Assembly (NCBI RefSeq): GCF_022811845.1
Contig: NZ_CP064268.1
Location: forward strand, 62,001-126,000
Origin: Bacillus pseudomycoides
Lineage (GTDB): Bacteria > Bacillota > Bacilli > Bacillales > Bacillaceae_G
Direction: 5' to 3'
DNA: 64,000 nt
Both the position numbers and the translations under genes were made by a program. A model generated the notes under the pieces. The model made no database searches. It was not told the origin of the DNA and was given only the letters and a program-made list of their open reading frames with translations. Below, in pieces: positions 9,361 to 17,324 of this stretch. Every line of letters starts with the position of its first letter. Position 1 is the stretch's first letter.

Positions 9361-11052
9361 ATGAAAAAATTAATTTTTAAAGAACTTAAATTGATATCTT
9401 TTAAAGAAAAAAAAGCAAAAAAAATAGTATTTGATTCTGGAGTAACGGTTTTATATAGTGATAATCTAAATAAAACTGGTAAATCAAGCATTGTTAAAAG
9501 CCTTTATAATACTTTAGGCGCGGAAGTACGGTTCCATAACTCATGGAAGAATCTTGAGGTCGTAAACGTTCTCACCTTTATATTAGAAGGCGTAGAATAC
9601 ACAATGGTCAAAAATAAAAATAAATATTCATTATTTAATGACTCCAGACAGTTAATTGGGTCCTGGAATAAAGTAACAGAAGAATTGGCACCTGAGATGG
9701 CGAAATTGTTGGGTTACAGATTAACTTTACCAAACAGAAATAAAAAAGAAATAATTCCACCCCCTGCATATTTTTTCTTACCGTTTTACATAGATCAAGA
9801 TAAAAGTTGGAATCAAGAGTGGTCTTCTTTTGAAAATTTAGCACAGTTTGCTAAATGGCAAGACATCGTAATTCAGTATCATGCTGGTATCCTTACAGAT
9901 GAATTCTTTGAAGTGTCTAACAAGATGTCCTTAAATCAATCTCAAAAGAATGAGACCCAAAAAAAATATGAGTCCTTAAAATATGCACTTCACAGATTTG
10001 ATAAAGAATTAAGAAATAGCCAAACATTTAACATTGAAGCAGACAATTTTCAAAAAGAAATTAACTCTCTTATTAAAGAAGTAGAGAAATTACAATTACT
10101 AGAAGATGAGTGGAGAGCACAACTTACAGAACTTTATAATGATAGATTAATCCTAAAGCAGAGGAAAAAATCTATTGAGAAAACGTTAAAGGGAGTCCAA
10201 GTTGACTATAGTAAAATAAATAGTAAATGTAAAACATGTGGTTCACAACATGAAGATAATTTTGCGGCACGCTTAAAAGCTGCTGAAACAGAAGCTAAGT
10301 GTCACCAATTATTAAATGAAATTGCTATTAAATTAGAACTTGTAGATGAAAATATTACAAAAATAAATCAAACTTTTACAGAAAAAGCTAAAGAAAAAGA
10401 AGCTTTAAATAATGTTTTGATTTCAAAAAGAGGAGCTTTAACATTAAAAGATATAATAAGTCTAGAAGGTTCTTACCAATTTAAGACTAAAATTCAAGAA
10501 GACTTAAATAAGGAATTAGAACAAATAAAAATGCTGGAAGAAGAACTGGATGATCTAAAAACAAAAAGAAAAATCCAAACCACAAAACGTAAAACAGAAA
10601 TTACCACAGAATATATAAATTATATGAATTATTTTCTTGAGAAACTCAATGTGAAAAATATTTCATCAAATTCTTATAATAATTTAAAAACTAAAATTAA
10701 AGAACAAGGGAGTCATCAACCGCGTGCTCTACTTTCTTATTATTTAAGTATATTGAAATTAATTGAGAAATATTCAACATCAACTTTTTGTCCTATCGTA
10801 ATCGATTCTCCAAATCAACAGGATCAAAGTGAAGAAAATTTAAATAAAATGTTAAACGCTATTATGAATGAACGACCAAAAGATTCACAATTAATATTAG
10901 CTGTTGTGGATAAACCTAGTGTTGATATTAAAGGTAGTTATGAAATGATTAACTTTACTCAAGAACACCAGTTATTAGAAGCAGAAGAATACAATGCCGT
11001 GTTAGAAGAAATAAAAGATATACTTACTTATTCTTCATTATCCAATTCATAA
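9361..11052 (+). CDS. SMC/Rad50-like ATPase with zinc hook, Lamassu LmuB-like
   Basis: 563 residues. Walker A-type loop SDNLNKTGKSS at residues 33-43, long coiled coil with a CKTC zinc-hook motif at 290-293, then a second coiled coil, a signature-like stretch GSHQPRALLSYYLSI and Walker B with CPIVIDSP at about 478-485. This is a complete but short SMC-like ATPase. It is the partner of the upstream DUF4297-type nuclease, with a terminator directly behind. Predicted to recognise DNA ends or foreign DNA and activate the nuclease. Another SMC-linked defence family is possible. Confidence 0.75.
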   Translation: MKKLIFKELKLISFKEKKAKKIVFDSGVTVLYSDNLNKTGKSSIVKSLYNTLGAEVRFHNSWKNLEVVNVLTFILEGVEYTMVKNKNKYSLFNDSRQLIGSWNKVTEELAPEMAKLLGYRLTLPNRNKKEIIPPPAYFFLPFYIDQDKSWNQEWSSFENLAQFAKWQDIVIQYHAGILTDEFFEVSNKMSLNQSQKNETQKKYESLKYALHRFDKELRNSQTFNIEADNFQKEINSLIKEVEKLQLLEDEWRAQLTELYNDRLILKQRKKSIEKTLKGVQVDYSKINSKCKTCGSQHEDNFAARLKAAETEAKCHQLLNEIAIKLELVDENITKINQTFTEKAKEKEALNNVLISKRGALTLKDIISLEGSYQFKTKIQEDLNKELEQIKMLEEELDDLKTKRKIQTTKRKTEITTEYINYMNYFLEKLNVKNISSNSYNNLKTKIKEQGSHQPRALLSYYLSILKLIEKYSTSTFCPIVIDSPNQQDQSEENLNKMLNAIMNERPKDSQLILAVVDKPSVDIKGSYEMINFTQEHQLLEAEEYNAVLEEIKDILTYSSLSNS

Positions 11053-11065
11053 GATAAAATAAAAA

Positions 11066-11103
11066 ACACAAAAGATCCTGTAAGAGGTTCTTTTTGTGTC
11101 TTT
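11066..11103 (+). terminator. Terminator of the Lamassu-like operon
   Basis: ACACAAAAGATCCT pairs imperfectly with AGGTTCTTTTTGTGT, followed by TTTATT, 13 bases past the stop at 11052. Confidence 0.75.
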
Positions 11104-11132
11104 ATTATAAAATCTTTGAAAAAATAACATTG

Positions 11133-11262
11133 TTAGTATTCTCCAAAACACATATATTTATTTCCAATCAAGCTTAATAGTTCAAGTCTATCCTTAATAT
11201 CTTCTTCATCGTAAAGATATTCAATTTCACCAATTAGCCCTTGCGTTACTGTACAAGTTAAG
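11133..11262 (-). pseudogene. Remnant of a small gene
   Basis: On the minus strand a protein-like frame reads CTVTQGLIGEIEYLYDEED..., ending KYMCFGEY and a stop at 11133-11135. There is no start codon; an in-frame TAA lies just upstream, although an AAAGGAGAT motif sits at the expected distance. It looks like the C-terminal 40 or so residues of a small gene that lost its start. Function unknown. Confidence 0.35.
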
Positions 11263-11379
11263 GTGAATTTTTAAAGATGTATCTCCTTTGTATTAGATGT
11301 AGTGTATATTTGTGATAAATGATACCTGTTCAATACAATTGATTAAATATTTATTGTGTCTTTTTTATATAGTAAAGAA

Positions 11380-11403
11380 AAAAGCACCCTATTGGATGCT
11401 TAT
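11380..11403 (-). terminator. Terminator of the SASP gene
   Basis: On the minus strand AAGCATCC and GGGTGCTT form a short stem with a G-T pair and a following T run, downstream of the SASP stop. Confidence 0.5.
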
Positions 11404-11492
11404 CATGAAGTATTTAAAGTTATTTATAAATTAAATACAAGTAAAAAATATATGCTACAACTTACTATAACTTTTAATATCTTTAAGTGAAA

Positions 11493-11705
11493 TTAATGAG
11501 TGAATCCTCCACCAAGTTGATGTTCCGCCATAGCTACTAAGCGTTTTGTGATTTCACCACCAACAGAACCGTTTGCACGAGATGTCGTATCTGGACCAAG
11601 CTGTACACCAAATTCTTGTGCAATTTCATACTTCATTTGATCAATTGAGTTCTCAGCACCTTGAACTAATACTTCATTATTATTTCTGTTATTCTTTTTA
11701 ACCAT
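11493..11705 (-). CDS. Alpha/beta-type small acid-soluble spore protein
   Basis: 70 residues from ATG at 11705; a GTG at 11714 is in frame but overlaps the ribosome site AGGAGGTGAT, so ATG is chosen. The sequence carries the alpha/beta SASP hallmarks: LVQGAENSIDQMKYEIAQEF, containing the GPR protease cut region, and TTSRANGSVGGEITKRLVAM. These proteins coat spore DNA, give UV and heat resistance and are degraded on germination. An extra copy outside the usual chromosomal set adds to the UV theme with uvrX and splB. Expression is expected in the forespore under SigG. Confidence 0.92.
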   Translation of the reverse strand: MVKKNNRNNNEVLVQGAENSIDQMKYEIAQEFGVQLGPDTTSRANGSVGGEITKRLVAMAEHQLGGGFTH

Positions 11706-11814
11706 ATGTATCACCTCCTACGGTTTTAATATGCTACGAAACATGGAAAAATATCTATTCCATTTTATGTTAAATGAATGTTTGAAAGTTTCTATTCCAA
11801 TTTAATAAGAAAAA

Positions 11815-11852
11815 CAAAAAGAACTTGTAGCAATCACTACAAGTTCTTTTTG
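11815..11852. terminator. Strong bidirectional hairpin terminator
   Basis: A perfect 16-bp stem: CAAAAAGAACTTGTAG (11815-11830) and its complement (11837-11852) with loop CAATCA. It separates the SASP gene from minus-strand transcription coming from 12381. Confidence 0.8.
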
Positions 11853-11865
11853 AGATAATGTTAAT

Positions 11866-12023
11866 AATGTTGGTTTGGAATAAAGTTCAATTAAAATCGT
11901 GCTACAAATGTTGATTTTACAATAGAAGAAACCCACCCATTTTGAAGAAAAGATTGATCAAAATGGATAGGTATAATTTTGTGGAGGAGTTATTTTTTAT
12001 AAAAAAGTTTGATTAAAACTTAC
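11866..12023 (+). repeat. Intergenic repeat R1, copy a
   Basis: About 150 bp with three boxes: TTGGAATAAAGTTCAATTAA, TTTTGAAGAAAAGATTGATC and TTTATAAAAAAGTTTGATTA. The same boxes, in the same order and orientation, recur at 13509-13663. It has no coding potential. Confidence 0.6.
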
Positions 12024-12049
12024 TTAGAATTCTTTAATTGAAAAGGAAT

Positions 12050-12136
12050 AAAACGATGTAACTTTTTTGTAAACGATACATCTTTTTTAAAAACGGTTAA
12101 ACTTTCTTCAAATCGGTACGACTTTGTTTTAAATCG
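12050..12136 (-). repeat. 20-21 bp tandem repeat R2, cluster a
   Basis: Read on the minus strand there are four units of the form TTT-n-AA-n-AAAG followed by a GTACCG/TAACCG/GTATCG/ACATCG tail, one every 20-21 bases. Clusters b (12484-12577) and c (14998-15082) have the same design. A-tracts repeat every two helical turns. Confidence 0.6.
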
Positions 12137-12153
12137 ACATCAGAAGTATTTTA

Positions 12154-12381
12154 TTAGCTGTTGTTTATGGTAATATCTTTATACAATTTCTCAAATAGTT
12201 CTAATGGAAGTGAAAACTTAGTTGTTTTATCCCCTCGCCAATAAGTAACTATTTCTACTGTATTTCCACTTTTCTTAACTTCTAACAGGGCATTTTCCCC
12301 CTTATCCCTTATAGAAACAAAGTTTTCCCCGTTTCTCTTCTCGCTTTGTTTGTAGTCATAATTTAAATTAAAATTGCTCAT
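12154..12381 (-). CDS. 75-aa hypothetical protein
   Basis: 75 residues starting at ATG 12381 behind AGGGAGCAATTGT. Acidic and basic patches alternate, with a predicted beta-rich centre (NFVSIRDKGENALLEVKKSG) and a C-terminal helix (LPLELFEKLYKDI). No signal peptide, no family recognised. It is flanked on both sides by R2 repeat clusters in the same orientation, which may carry its control signals. A longer minus-strand frame at 12378-12590 runs through the repeats and is not believed. Confidence 0.6.
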   Translation of the reverse strand: MSNFNLNYDYKQSEKRNGENFVSIRDKGENALLEVKKSGNTVEIVTYWRGDKTTKFSLPLELFEKLYKDITINNS

Positions 12382-12483
12382 ACAATTGCTCCCTTCATCA
12401 AAATAAAACCCTTCAATGAAATTATAAATCTTGATGGTCTTAGTTTATCATAAGTTCCATCCAACACTTTGATTGAAGAGATA

Positions 12484-12577
12484 AAGCATCGCATCTTTTT
12501 TATAAACGTCGCAACTTTCTTCAAAACTTCGCGTCTTTTTTTAAAACATCGTGACTTTATTTCAAATCTACAATTGT
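12484..12577 (-). repeat. 20-21 bp tandem repeat R2, cluster b
   Basis: Four minus-strand units: TTTGAAATAAAGTCACGATG, TTTTAAAAAAAGACGCGAAG, TTTTGAAGAAAGTTGCGACG and TTTATAAAAAAGATGCGATG. Tails share a CGANG-like ending that differs from the ACCG ending of cluster c. Confidence 0.6.
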
Positions 12578-12585
12578 TATCCTTG

Positions 12586-12618
12586 CTCAATTAAAGCGCC
12601 CTATTGTTGAAGATCGTT
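12586..12618 (-). repeat. Dispersed 33-bp repeat
   Basis: On the minus strand this reads CGATCTTCAACAATAGGGCG followed by CTTTAATTGAGCAA. A close match lies on the plus strand at 58178-58211, 45 kb away. Probably a group-specific intergenic repeat. Confidence 0.5.
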
Positions 12619-12684
12619 ATTGAAGAAAAGCCCCCGTTACTTTAAGTACATTTATTCACAAACTTTGGTGTATTTCTATAAAGA

Positions 12685-12710
12685 AAGGAACTGATTTAAC
12701 AGTTCCCCTT
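12685..12710 (-). terminator. Terminator of cat
   Basis: GGAACTG (12687-12693) and CAGTTCC (12700-12706) form a stem. On the minus strand it is followed by TTTCTTTAT, 25 bases after the cat stop. Confidence 0.6.
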
Positions 12711-12734
12711 ATAGATATTTTCCCCAATGAACAA

Positions 12735-13382
12735 CTAGATCCAGTCCGCACTTTCATCAGCAAGTTTTTGTAGATCATTCATAAAAACACTTGCGTGATA
12801 ACCATCACAAACAGCATGATGAATTTGTAATGAGATAGGTAGGAATAATTCATCATTTACTTGTGAATATTTCCCTCCAGTTATTATTGGTAAGAGAAAA
12901 TCTCCACCATTATTAATATTTAAATTAAATGCTGTAAAAGAACTCCAAGGAACCATAGATATCGGAATATTATTATCTGGTATAGGTATTTTTGGAAATA
13001 AACTACCTGTACCATTGTATTTTTCTACATCCTTTTCATATTGAGAATGAAACTCAGAAAAATCAGCTAAATTTGGTGACCAGATGCTAGAAAATGTGTG
13101 CGTCTTCTTATCAAAAATTGTATAAGAAGGGAAAATCTCTGTCCAATAACCTAAATTACCTTCCGAGTTAAAACTAGTTCTAAATTCTCTGTGGGAATTG
13201 ACTATTTTTGTAACCATAAAAATAAACGCAGGATATAACTTGTAATTCTTTTTCTTTAAATTCTTCATAAGAATAGTAATATTAATTTCATTCGTAAGAC
13301 TGAATGTTGTTTGTTGTTGTAAATAGTGTTCAAAGTATTCTTTTCGATACCAATTGTCACGATTAATAATATTGAATTTCAA
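12735..13382 (-). CDS. cat: Chloramphenicol acetyltransferase, type A
   Basis: Type A CAT, about 215 residues, the usual family length. It carries the catalytic HHAVCDG motif (His about 189) near the C-terminus, YPAFIFMVT, FRTSFN, YTIFD and the PWSSFTAFNLNI segment, so the active site is intact. It acetylates chloramphenicol with acetyl-CoA. Two in-frame TTG codons compete: 13388 is only 2 bases after AGGAGG, 13382 is 8 bases after it, so I choose 13382 (MKFNIINRDNW). Control is by the leader peptide and hairpin immediately upstream. The resemblance is to the pC194 group from memory. Confidence 0.92.
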   Translation of the reverse strand: MKFNIINRDNWYRKEYFEHYLQQQTTFSLTNEINITILMKNLKKKNYKLYPAFIFMVTKIVNSHREFRTSFNSEGNLGYWTEIFPSYTIFDKKTHTFSSIWSPNLADFSEFHSQYEKDVEKYNGTGSLFPKIPIPDNNIPISMVPWSSFTAFNLNINNGGDFLLPIITGGKYSQVNDELFLPISLQIHHAVCDGYHASVFMNDLQKLADESADWI

Positions 13383-13389
13383 ATTCAAC

Positions 13390-13444
13390 GCCTCCTAAAA
13401 TACTTAATTTTACCTTAGGAGGCTATTTTCACTGCTGTTTTCAT
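13390..13444 (-). promoter_or_regulatory. cat leader peptide and translational attenuator
   Basis: Minus strand. A 9-codon leader ORF (MKTAVKIAS, 13444-13415) has its own AAAGGATG site. GCCTCCTAA at its 3' end is a perfect complement of TTAGGAGGC (13390-13398 region), which contains the cat Shine-Dalgarno. In known cat attenuators a chloramphenicol-stalled ribosome on the leader opens such a hairpin and exposes the site. Arms and leader are all intact. Confidence 0.9.
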
Positions 13445-13508
13445 GACAGTCATCCTTTTTTATATACAATTTCATGCCACTATATTATCAAGTATCTCTA
13501 AATTAGAG

Positions 13509-13663
13509 TCAAGTGTTGGTTTGGAATAAAGTTTGATAAAAATGAAGTTACAAATCTTTATTTAACAGCAACTACAAAATCTCTATTTTGAAAAAAGATT
13601 GATTAAAATGGAGTTACTCTTTTTAGCTATATATGAGATTTTTATAAAAAAGTTTGATTAATT
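13509..13663 (+). repeat. Intergenic repeat R1, copy b
   Basis: Second copy of the three-box element seen at 11866-12023: TTGGAATAAAGTTTGATAAA, TTTTGAAAAAAGATTGATTA, TTTATAAAAAAGTTTGATTA. It lies upstream of the cat leader. No coding potential; 13664-13927 also shows no gene. Confidence 0.6.
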
Positions 13664-13927
13664 TAATATTCCTTATTCCACTAACGCACCATCTCAAATT
13701 ACCATTATTTCCACAATTAGTTATTCAAGAATGTGGCTCAATACATAAAGAATGAGCACAATTCTTGCTACAGAATTGCGCCCGATTGCGAAAGTTACTT
13801 TTTTTAGGAGGAATTGTTTAACCCCTTAAGCTCATCGAAATCTGCCGGTCTACAAACCCAAATTCTAAATATAATTTCCACTCACACCTCATGAACTGAC
13901 CTAGGATCTCCAATCAGCTAGTTTTCT

Positions 13928-14821
13928 TTACCTGCTTGGTGAAAGCTGCTCTCCAGGAATCTCCTGTAATTTTTCAGTATGAACGAACATATTCGCTGCT
14001 GGCATTTGTACTTGATTCTCATGGAATATAGACATTAGTTCAAACCTTACTTGCCTAGAAGTTTCAAAATACTCCTCAGGTTTAACCAAACCTACAATAC
14101 AAAATTCGTATCCAACATATTTAAGATTTGGATTTAAGTCTGTAACACCAATATATTGAAATGATTCAACAGCCTCGTCCTCTATTCTATATAGGCTTTG
14201 ATTCAATTTTTCATTACAGATAACACATACTTTTTCTAACAATTCCTTTATTCTTGTAGAATCTTCCTGATAACTTACCGTAATCCGTTCAATAACCCGC
14301 ATCCAGCTTTTATTAAAATTTTGTATCGTTCTAATCTCTCCATGTGGGATGGTAAGGAGTTTTCCCGACCATTCACGAATTTGCATAAAGCGAATACTGA
14401 TTTCCTCAATGGTACCTGAACTTGTTCCGTTAAAAGTAACAAAATCGCCGACACAAAACTCTTTATCCGTTAATCTTGCGAACCCTAATATAACATCTTT
14501 TAGCATCTGTTGTGCGGCAAAACCGACGACAACTCCGGCAATCCCTGCACCTGCAAGAATACCTTTTATATCTACAAATTGACTAATTAGATAAAAAACA
14601 AGACTGATTAAAATTCCATACCTAAAAATTGATCGAATTACACTTTGAATCGTCTGTTCTACTTCTTCATCAAAAAAGCTTGATTTCCTAAAGAACCAAT
14701 CAATAATACGGTTTATGACAAAGGAAAAAGTCATGAGGACCAAAGCAAATAATGTAAATCTTAAAAGTAAAAACTCCCTTACATAATTAAAAAATTCCTC
14801 AGTAAAAGTTAATAAATTCAT
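13928..14821 (-). CDS. MscS-family mechanosensitive channel
   Basis: 297 residues. Three membrane segments: FTLFALVLMTFSFVI, RYGILISLVFYLISQF and the pore helix TM3 with small residues GILAGAGIAGVVVGFAAQ followed by QMLKDVILGF, diagnostic of MscS. The soluble beta domain (FCVGDFVTFNG... GTIEEISIR) and C-terminal alpha/beta domain follow. It releases solutes on hypo-osmotic shock in the cell membrane. It resembles B. subtilis YkuT in size. A chromosomal-type gene, apparently carried as cargo between two repeat clusters. Confidence 0.9.
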   Translation of the reverse strand: MNLLTFTEEFFNYVREFLLLRFTLFALVLMTFSFVINRIIDWFFRKSSFFDEEVEQTIQSVIRSIFRYGILISLVFYLISQFVDIKGILAGAGIAGVVVGFAAQQMLKDVILGFARLTDKEFCVGDFVTFNGTSSGTIEEISIRFMQIREWSGKLLTIPHGEIRTIQNFNKSWMRVIERITVSYQEDSTRIKELLEKVCVICNEKLNQSLYRIEDEAVESFQYIGVTDLNPNLKYVGYEFCIVGLVKPEEYFETSRQVRFELMSIFHENQVQMPAANMFVHTEKLQEIPGEQLSPSR

Positions 14822-14968
14822 CCATCCACTTCTTTAACTATGTATTTTGATTTTTATTCCCAGTTCATCTTCAACAATATGACCCTTTAACGAAACAACT
14901 TATTGTTACTCAACAGTTCCTTAATCGATCTTTCAATTTCAGATGTTCTTTTCCTTTTTACTATAAAT

Positions 14969-14997
14969 ATACCCCTTTAGATTATCTAAAGGGGTAT
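14969..14997. terminator. Perfect inverted repeat
   Basis: ATACCCCTTTAGA and its complement are separated by TTA. It abuts R2 cluster c and lies upstream of mscS on the minus strand; terminator or operator. Confidence 0.5.
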
Positions 14998-15082
14998 AAC
15001 GGTGCAATTTTTTTATAAACGGTATAACTTTATTCAAAACGGTACATCTTTTTTATAAACGGTACGACTTTATTTCAAGTCC
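14998..15082 (-). repeat. 20-21 bp tandem repeat R2, cluster c
   Basis: The most regular cluster. Four minus-strand units: CTTGAAATAAAGTCGTACCG, TTTATAAAAAAGATGTACCG, TTTTGAATAAAGTTATACCG, TTTATAAAAAAATTGCACCG. All end ACCG. 15083-15410 shows no gene. Confidence 0.65.
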
Positions 15083-15410
15083 ACAAATAAGGCTACAGCA
15101 AACTTTCTTAACAGACATAATAGACAAACAATTAGGAAATAACTTGATAGGTTTATTATATAACAAATATTAACATTTGAAGATTTTAATTTTGAAAATT
15201 ATGTGAATTAAGAAAACAGAACGATTTATCGTGTATATATTCCTAAAAAATCCATTTGTTCATTTTGTGAAAAACACTTTAAATCGACACCGATATAATA
15301 ATAAATTAGTAAAAATATAGATATAGGTAAGTAGAGAAGAATGTAGTATTCTTCTTGCTTTAGTATAAATGATCAATCTTTATTATGAATTATCAAACAT
15401 TAATCGAAAG

Positions 15411-16229
15411 TTACATAAGGTTTCTAAAAAAATGATTAAGTTGTTTCTTAAACGAGATTTCTTCGTAAAAATTTTGTAGAAGTTTGGGGTGAGTATCGCC
15501 GTAAACGCGCTGGTTAATTAAAGCTATTATTAAATTTGTAAGTTTGATATATCTATAGTCATCATATAAATTAACATTTCCGGTTATTACATTACACATA
15601 TTTGGATTGTTTGCAACAAAATATGATCTACAGCTTAACGGTCTAACATTATAGATTGAACATTCTCCTTTTGTAATATCAAGAAAAGGACAAGGTGTAA
15701 GAGAACTTTGTCTATCAGTCCAAAGTGAAGAAGGAACTTTTCTTCTTGCCTTAGTTTCCCTTAAATTGTATTTAATAACCTTTTTGATTTTGTTATTCAT
15801 ATGTATATTAATTCTTTGAGCTTCTATTTTTTGAAGTGCAACTTCTTGGAAGCAACAGGCGATACAACCCTTTTTACAAGGGGCGTTTTTTTGTAATTGT
15901 TCTATTGCTGGATCATATGTTGAATATAATTTTTCCAGGAGTTCTAAGCCAAACTCTTCATCTATAGAATTATGAGATTTTAGTTTAGATAAAATTTCAC
16001 GGATAGTGTTCAATAGTTCTAGGGTTAGACTTACATTTTCATACAAGAAGTTACCATCATAAAATTCGGTAACTTTGTTCCACTGGTTATCTGATTCTAT
16101 ATGACAATGTTTGAACTTTAGTCCAGAACCGCAAGGACAAGGCTCATTTCGTTTGATTTCTATTATGTGCTTATAATTTTCTTGAAAAGCTTTCAATAGT
16201 AAGTAATCCAATTCTGATGGCTCATACAC
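15411..16229 (-). CDS. SEC-C motif plus YkgJ-type cysteine cluster protein
   Basis: 272 residues. Near residue 30 is a SEC-C zinc motif (EPCPCGSGLKFKHC). After a helical middle come CKKGCIACC, CPFLD, CSIYNVRPLSCR, the YkgJ/CxxCxxCC pattern of metal-binding proteins. It probably binds zinc or an Fe-S cluster; the substrate is unknown. It is followed by a resolvase gene in the same direction upstream (gap about 40 bases), so the two may be cotranscribed as transposon cargo. Confidence 0.8.
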   Translation of the reverse strand: MYEPSELDYLLLKAFQENYKHIIEIKRNEPCPCGSGLKFKHCHIESDNQWNKVTEFYDGNFLYENVSLTLELLNTIREILSKLKSHNSIDEEFGLELLEKLYSTYDPAIEQLQKNAPCKKGCIACCFQEVALQKIEAQRINIHMNNKIKKVIKYNLRETKARRKVPSSLWTDRQSSLTPCPFLDITKGECSIYNVRPLSCRSYFVANNPNMCNVITGNVNLYDDYRYIKLTNLIIALINQRVYGDTHPKLLQNFYEEISFKKQLNHFFRNLM

Positions 16230-16268
16230 TTTTCATGCACCTCCCTAATCTATACCCTAATAAAACAA

Positions 16269-16889
16269 CTATTCTTTTATTTTTTCCTCATATTGTTTAG
16301 CAAGTTTATAAAATGAAGAACGTTTGATGCCATACTTTTTCATGGCTTCTACTGCTGTAATTGAACCGGATTTCCATTCCTTGTAAGCATCCGTGAATTC
16401 TTCTGTTATTTCGACAGGCGGACGTCCTAAACGTTTACCTTGTTTTCTGGCAAGAGCAATTCCTTCAGCTTGACGTTGTTTAATATCAATTCGCTCTTTT
16501 TCTGCAAAGGCTGATAATATTGTAAGAGTTGCTTTTTGAATTGCGCTCTGAATGACATCATTTGTACTTTCACCAGTATAATTGACGTTAATATAGGGTT
16601 CCTTTATAAATTGTAAATTTACCCTATGCTTTTCATAGTACCTAAATTCTTCTAATGTATCATTCATATTTCTCCCAAGCCTTGTTAGGGAGTCAAACAT
16701 AATGGTATCTCCTGTACGAACAAGACGCTTTAACATTTGGTAATTCTCTCGCTCCATATTTTTTCCAGATTCTTTATCAATGAAAATATCTCGATCTTCT
16801 ATTCCTAAATCTTTCATATTCTGAATTTGTCGTTCTTCGTTTTGATCTTTACTCGAAACTCGGACATATCCAAATTTTTTATGTTTCAT
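16269..16889 (-). CDS. Serine recombinase, resolvase/invertase family
   Basis: 206 residues. N-terminal catalytic domain with YVRVSSKDQNEERQ (nucleophile Ser about 12-13), SLTRLGRNM and the AFAEKERIDIKQRQAEGI helix E, then the GKRLGRPP linker and a C-terminal HTH (GSITAVEAMKKYGIKRSSFY). Length is standard for Tn3-type resolvases. A three-part res-like locus lies immediately upstream at 16922-17035, so it probably resolves cointegrates of a transposon whose transposase is not in the window. Confidence 0.9.
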   Translation of the reverse strand: MKHKKFGYVRVSSKDQNEERQIQNMKDLGIEDRDIFIDKESGKNMERENYQMLKRLVRTGDTIMFDSLTRLGRNMNDTLEEFRYYEKHRVNLQFIKEPYINVNYTGESTNDVIQSAIQKATLTILSAFAEKERIDIKQRQAEGIALARKQGKRLGRPPVEITEEFTDAYKEWKSGSITAVEAMKKYGIKRSSFYKLAKQYEEKIKE

Positions 16890-16921
16890 ATGCTACACCT
16901 CTCTGTTAATTACACCAATAA

Positions 16922-17035
16922 TGTCCGTAAAGGTATATGGAATAAACAGATGTCTGTAAAGTCGAAAACAAACATTTATAGACGTGGTTTTTAATAGGTT
17001 TTTATGTATCTGTAAAGGTATACTTTTATAGACAC
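16922..17035. promoter_or_regulatory. res recombination site with three subsites
   Basis: Three related blocks: site III TGTCCGTAAAGGTATA (from 16922), site II TGTCTGTAAAG...TTTATAGACG (16951-16984), and site I TCTGTAAAGG-TATAC-TTTTATAGA inside 17006-17035, a near palindrome with central GTATAC. Order and spacing match Tn3/gamma-delta res, with the core site I farthest from the resolvase gene. The resolvase promoter should lie within it and be autoregulated. Confidence 0.75.
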
Positions 17036-17090
17036 ACAAAGGCCTCTCCGTATTTTTTAATATTTAGTAATAAAAGCATTCCAAAAGGTG

Positions 17091-17110
17091 TACCTTTTGG
17101 GACAGAAATT
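17091..17110. promoter_or_regulatory. 20-bp palindrome, possible operator
   Basis: CCAAAAGGT-GT-ACCTTTTGG has perfect 9-bp arms around a 2-base centre. It is about 215 bases upstream of the secreted-protein gene at 17325. The binder is unknown. Confidence 0.4.
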
Positions 17111-17324
17111 TTCTCAAGGCGAAATATCGATTTTTCAGGATAATTAGTGCATCTTGATATTAAAAATTAATAATGAATAATATATAATACAACTAATCCC
17201 CTCTACCAATTGTACGAGAAGCTTTCACCATTCAGGATTCAGAATTTTCTTTCACAAACTATTAAAATGAAAAATTTTCAAGAAACACAATTCGACGCTG
17301 AGAATACTTTTTATAGGAGGTTTT

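Noticed and set aside
12378..12590. 70-codon minus-strand frame
   Set aside because: It starts at a TTG without a ribosome site and mostly translates R2 repeat cluster b; the Lys-rich product is explained by the A-tract repeats.
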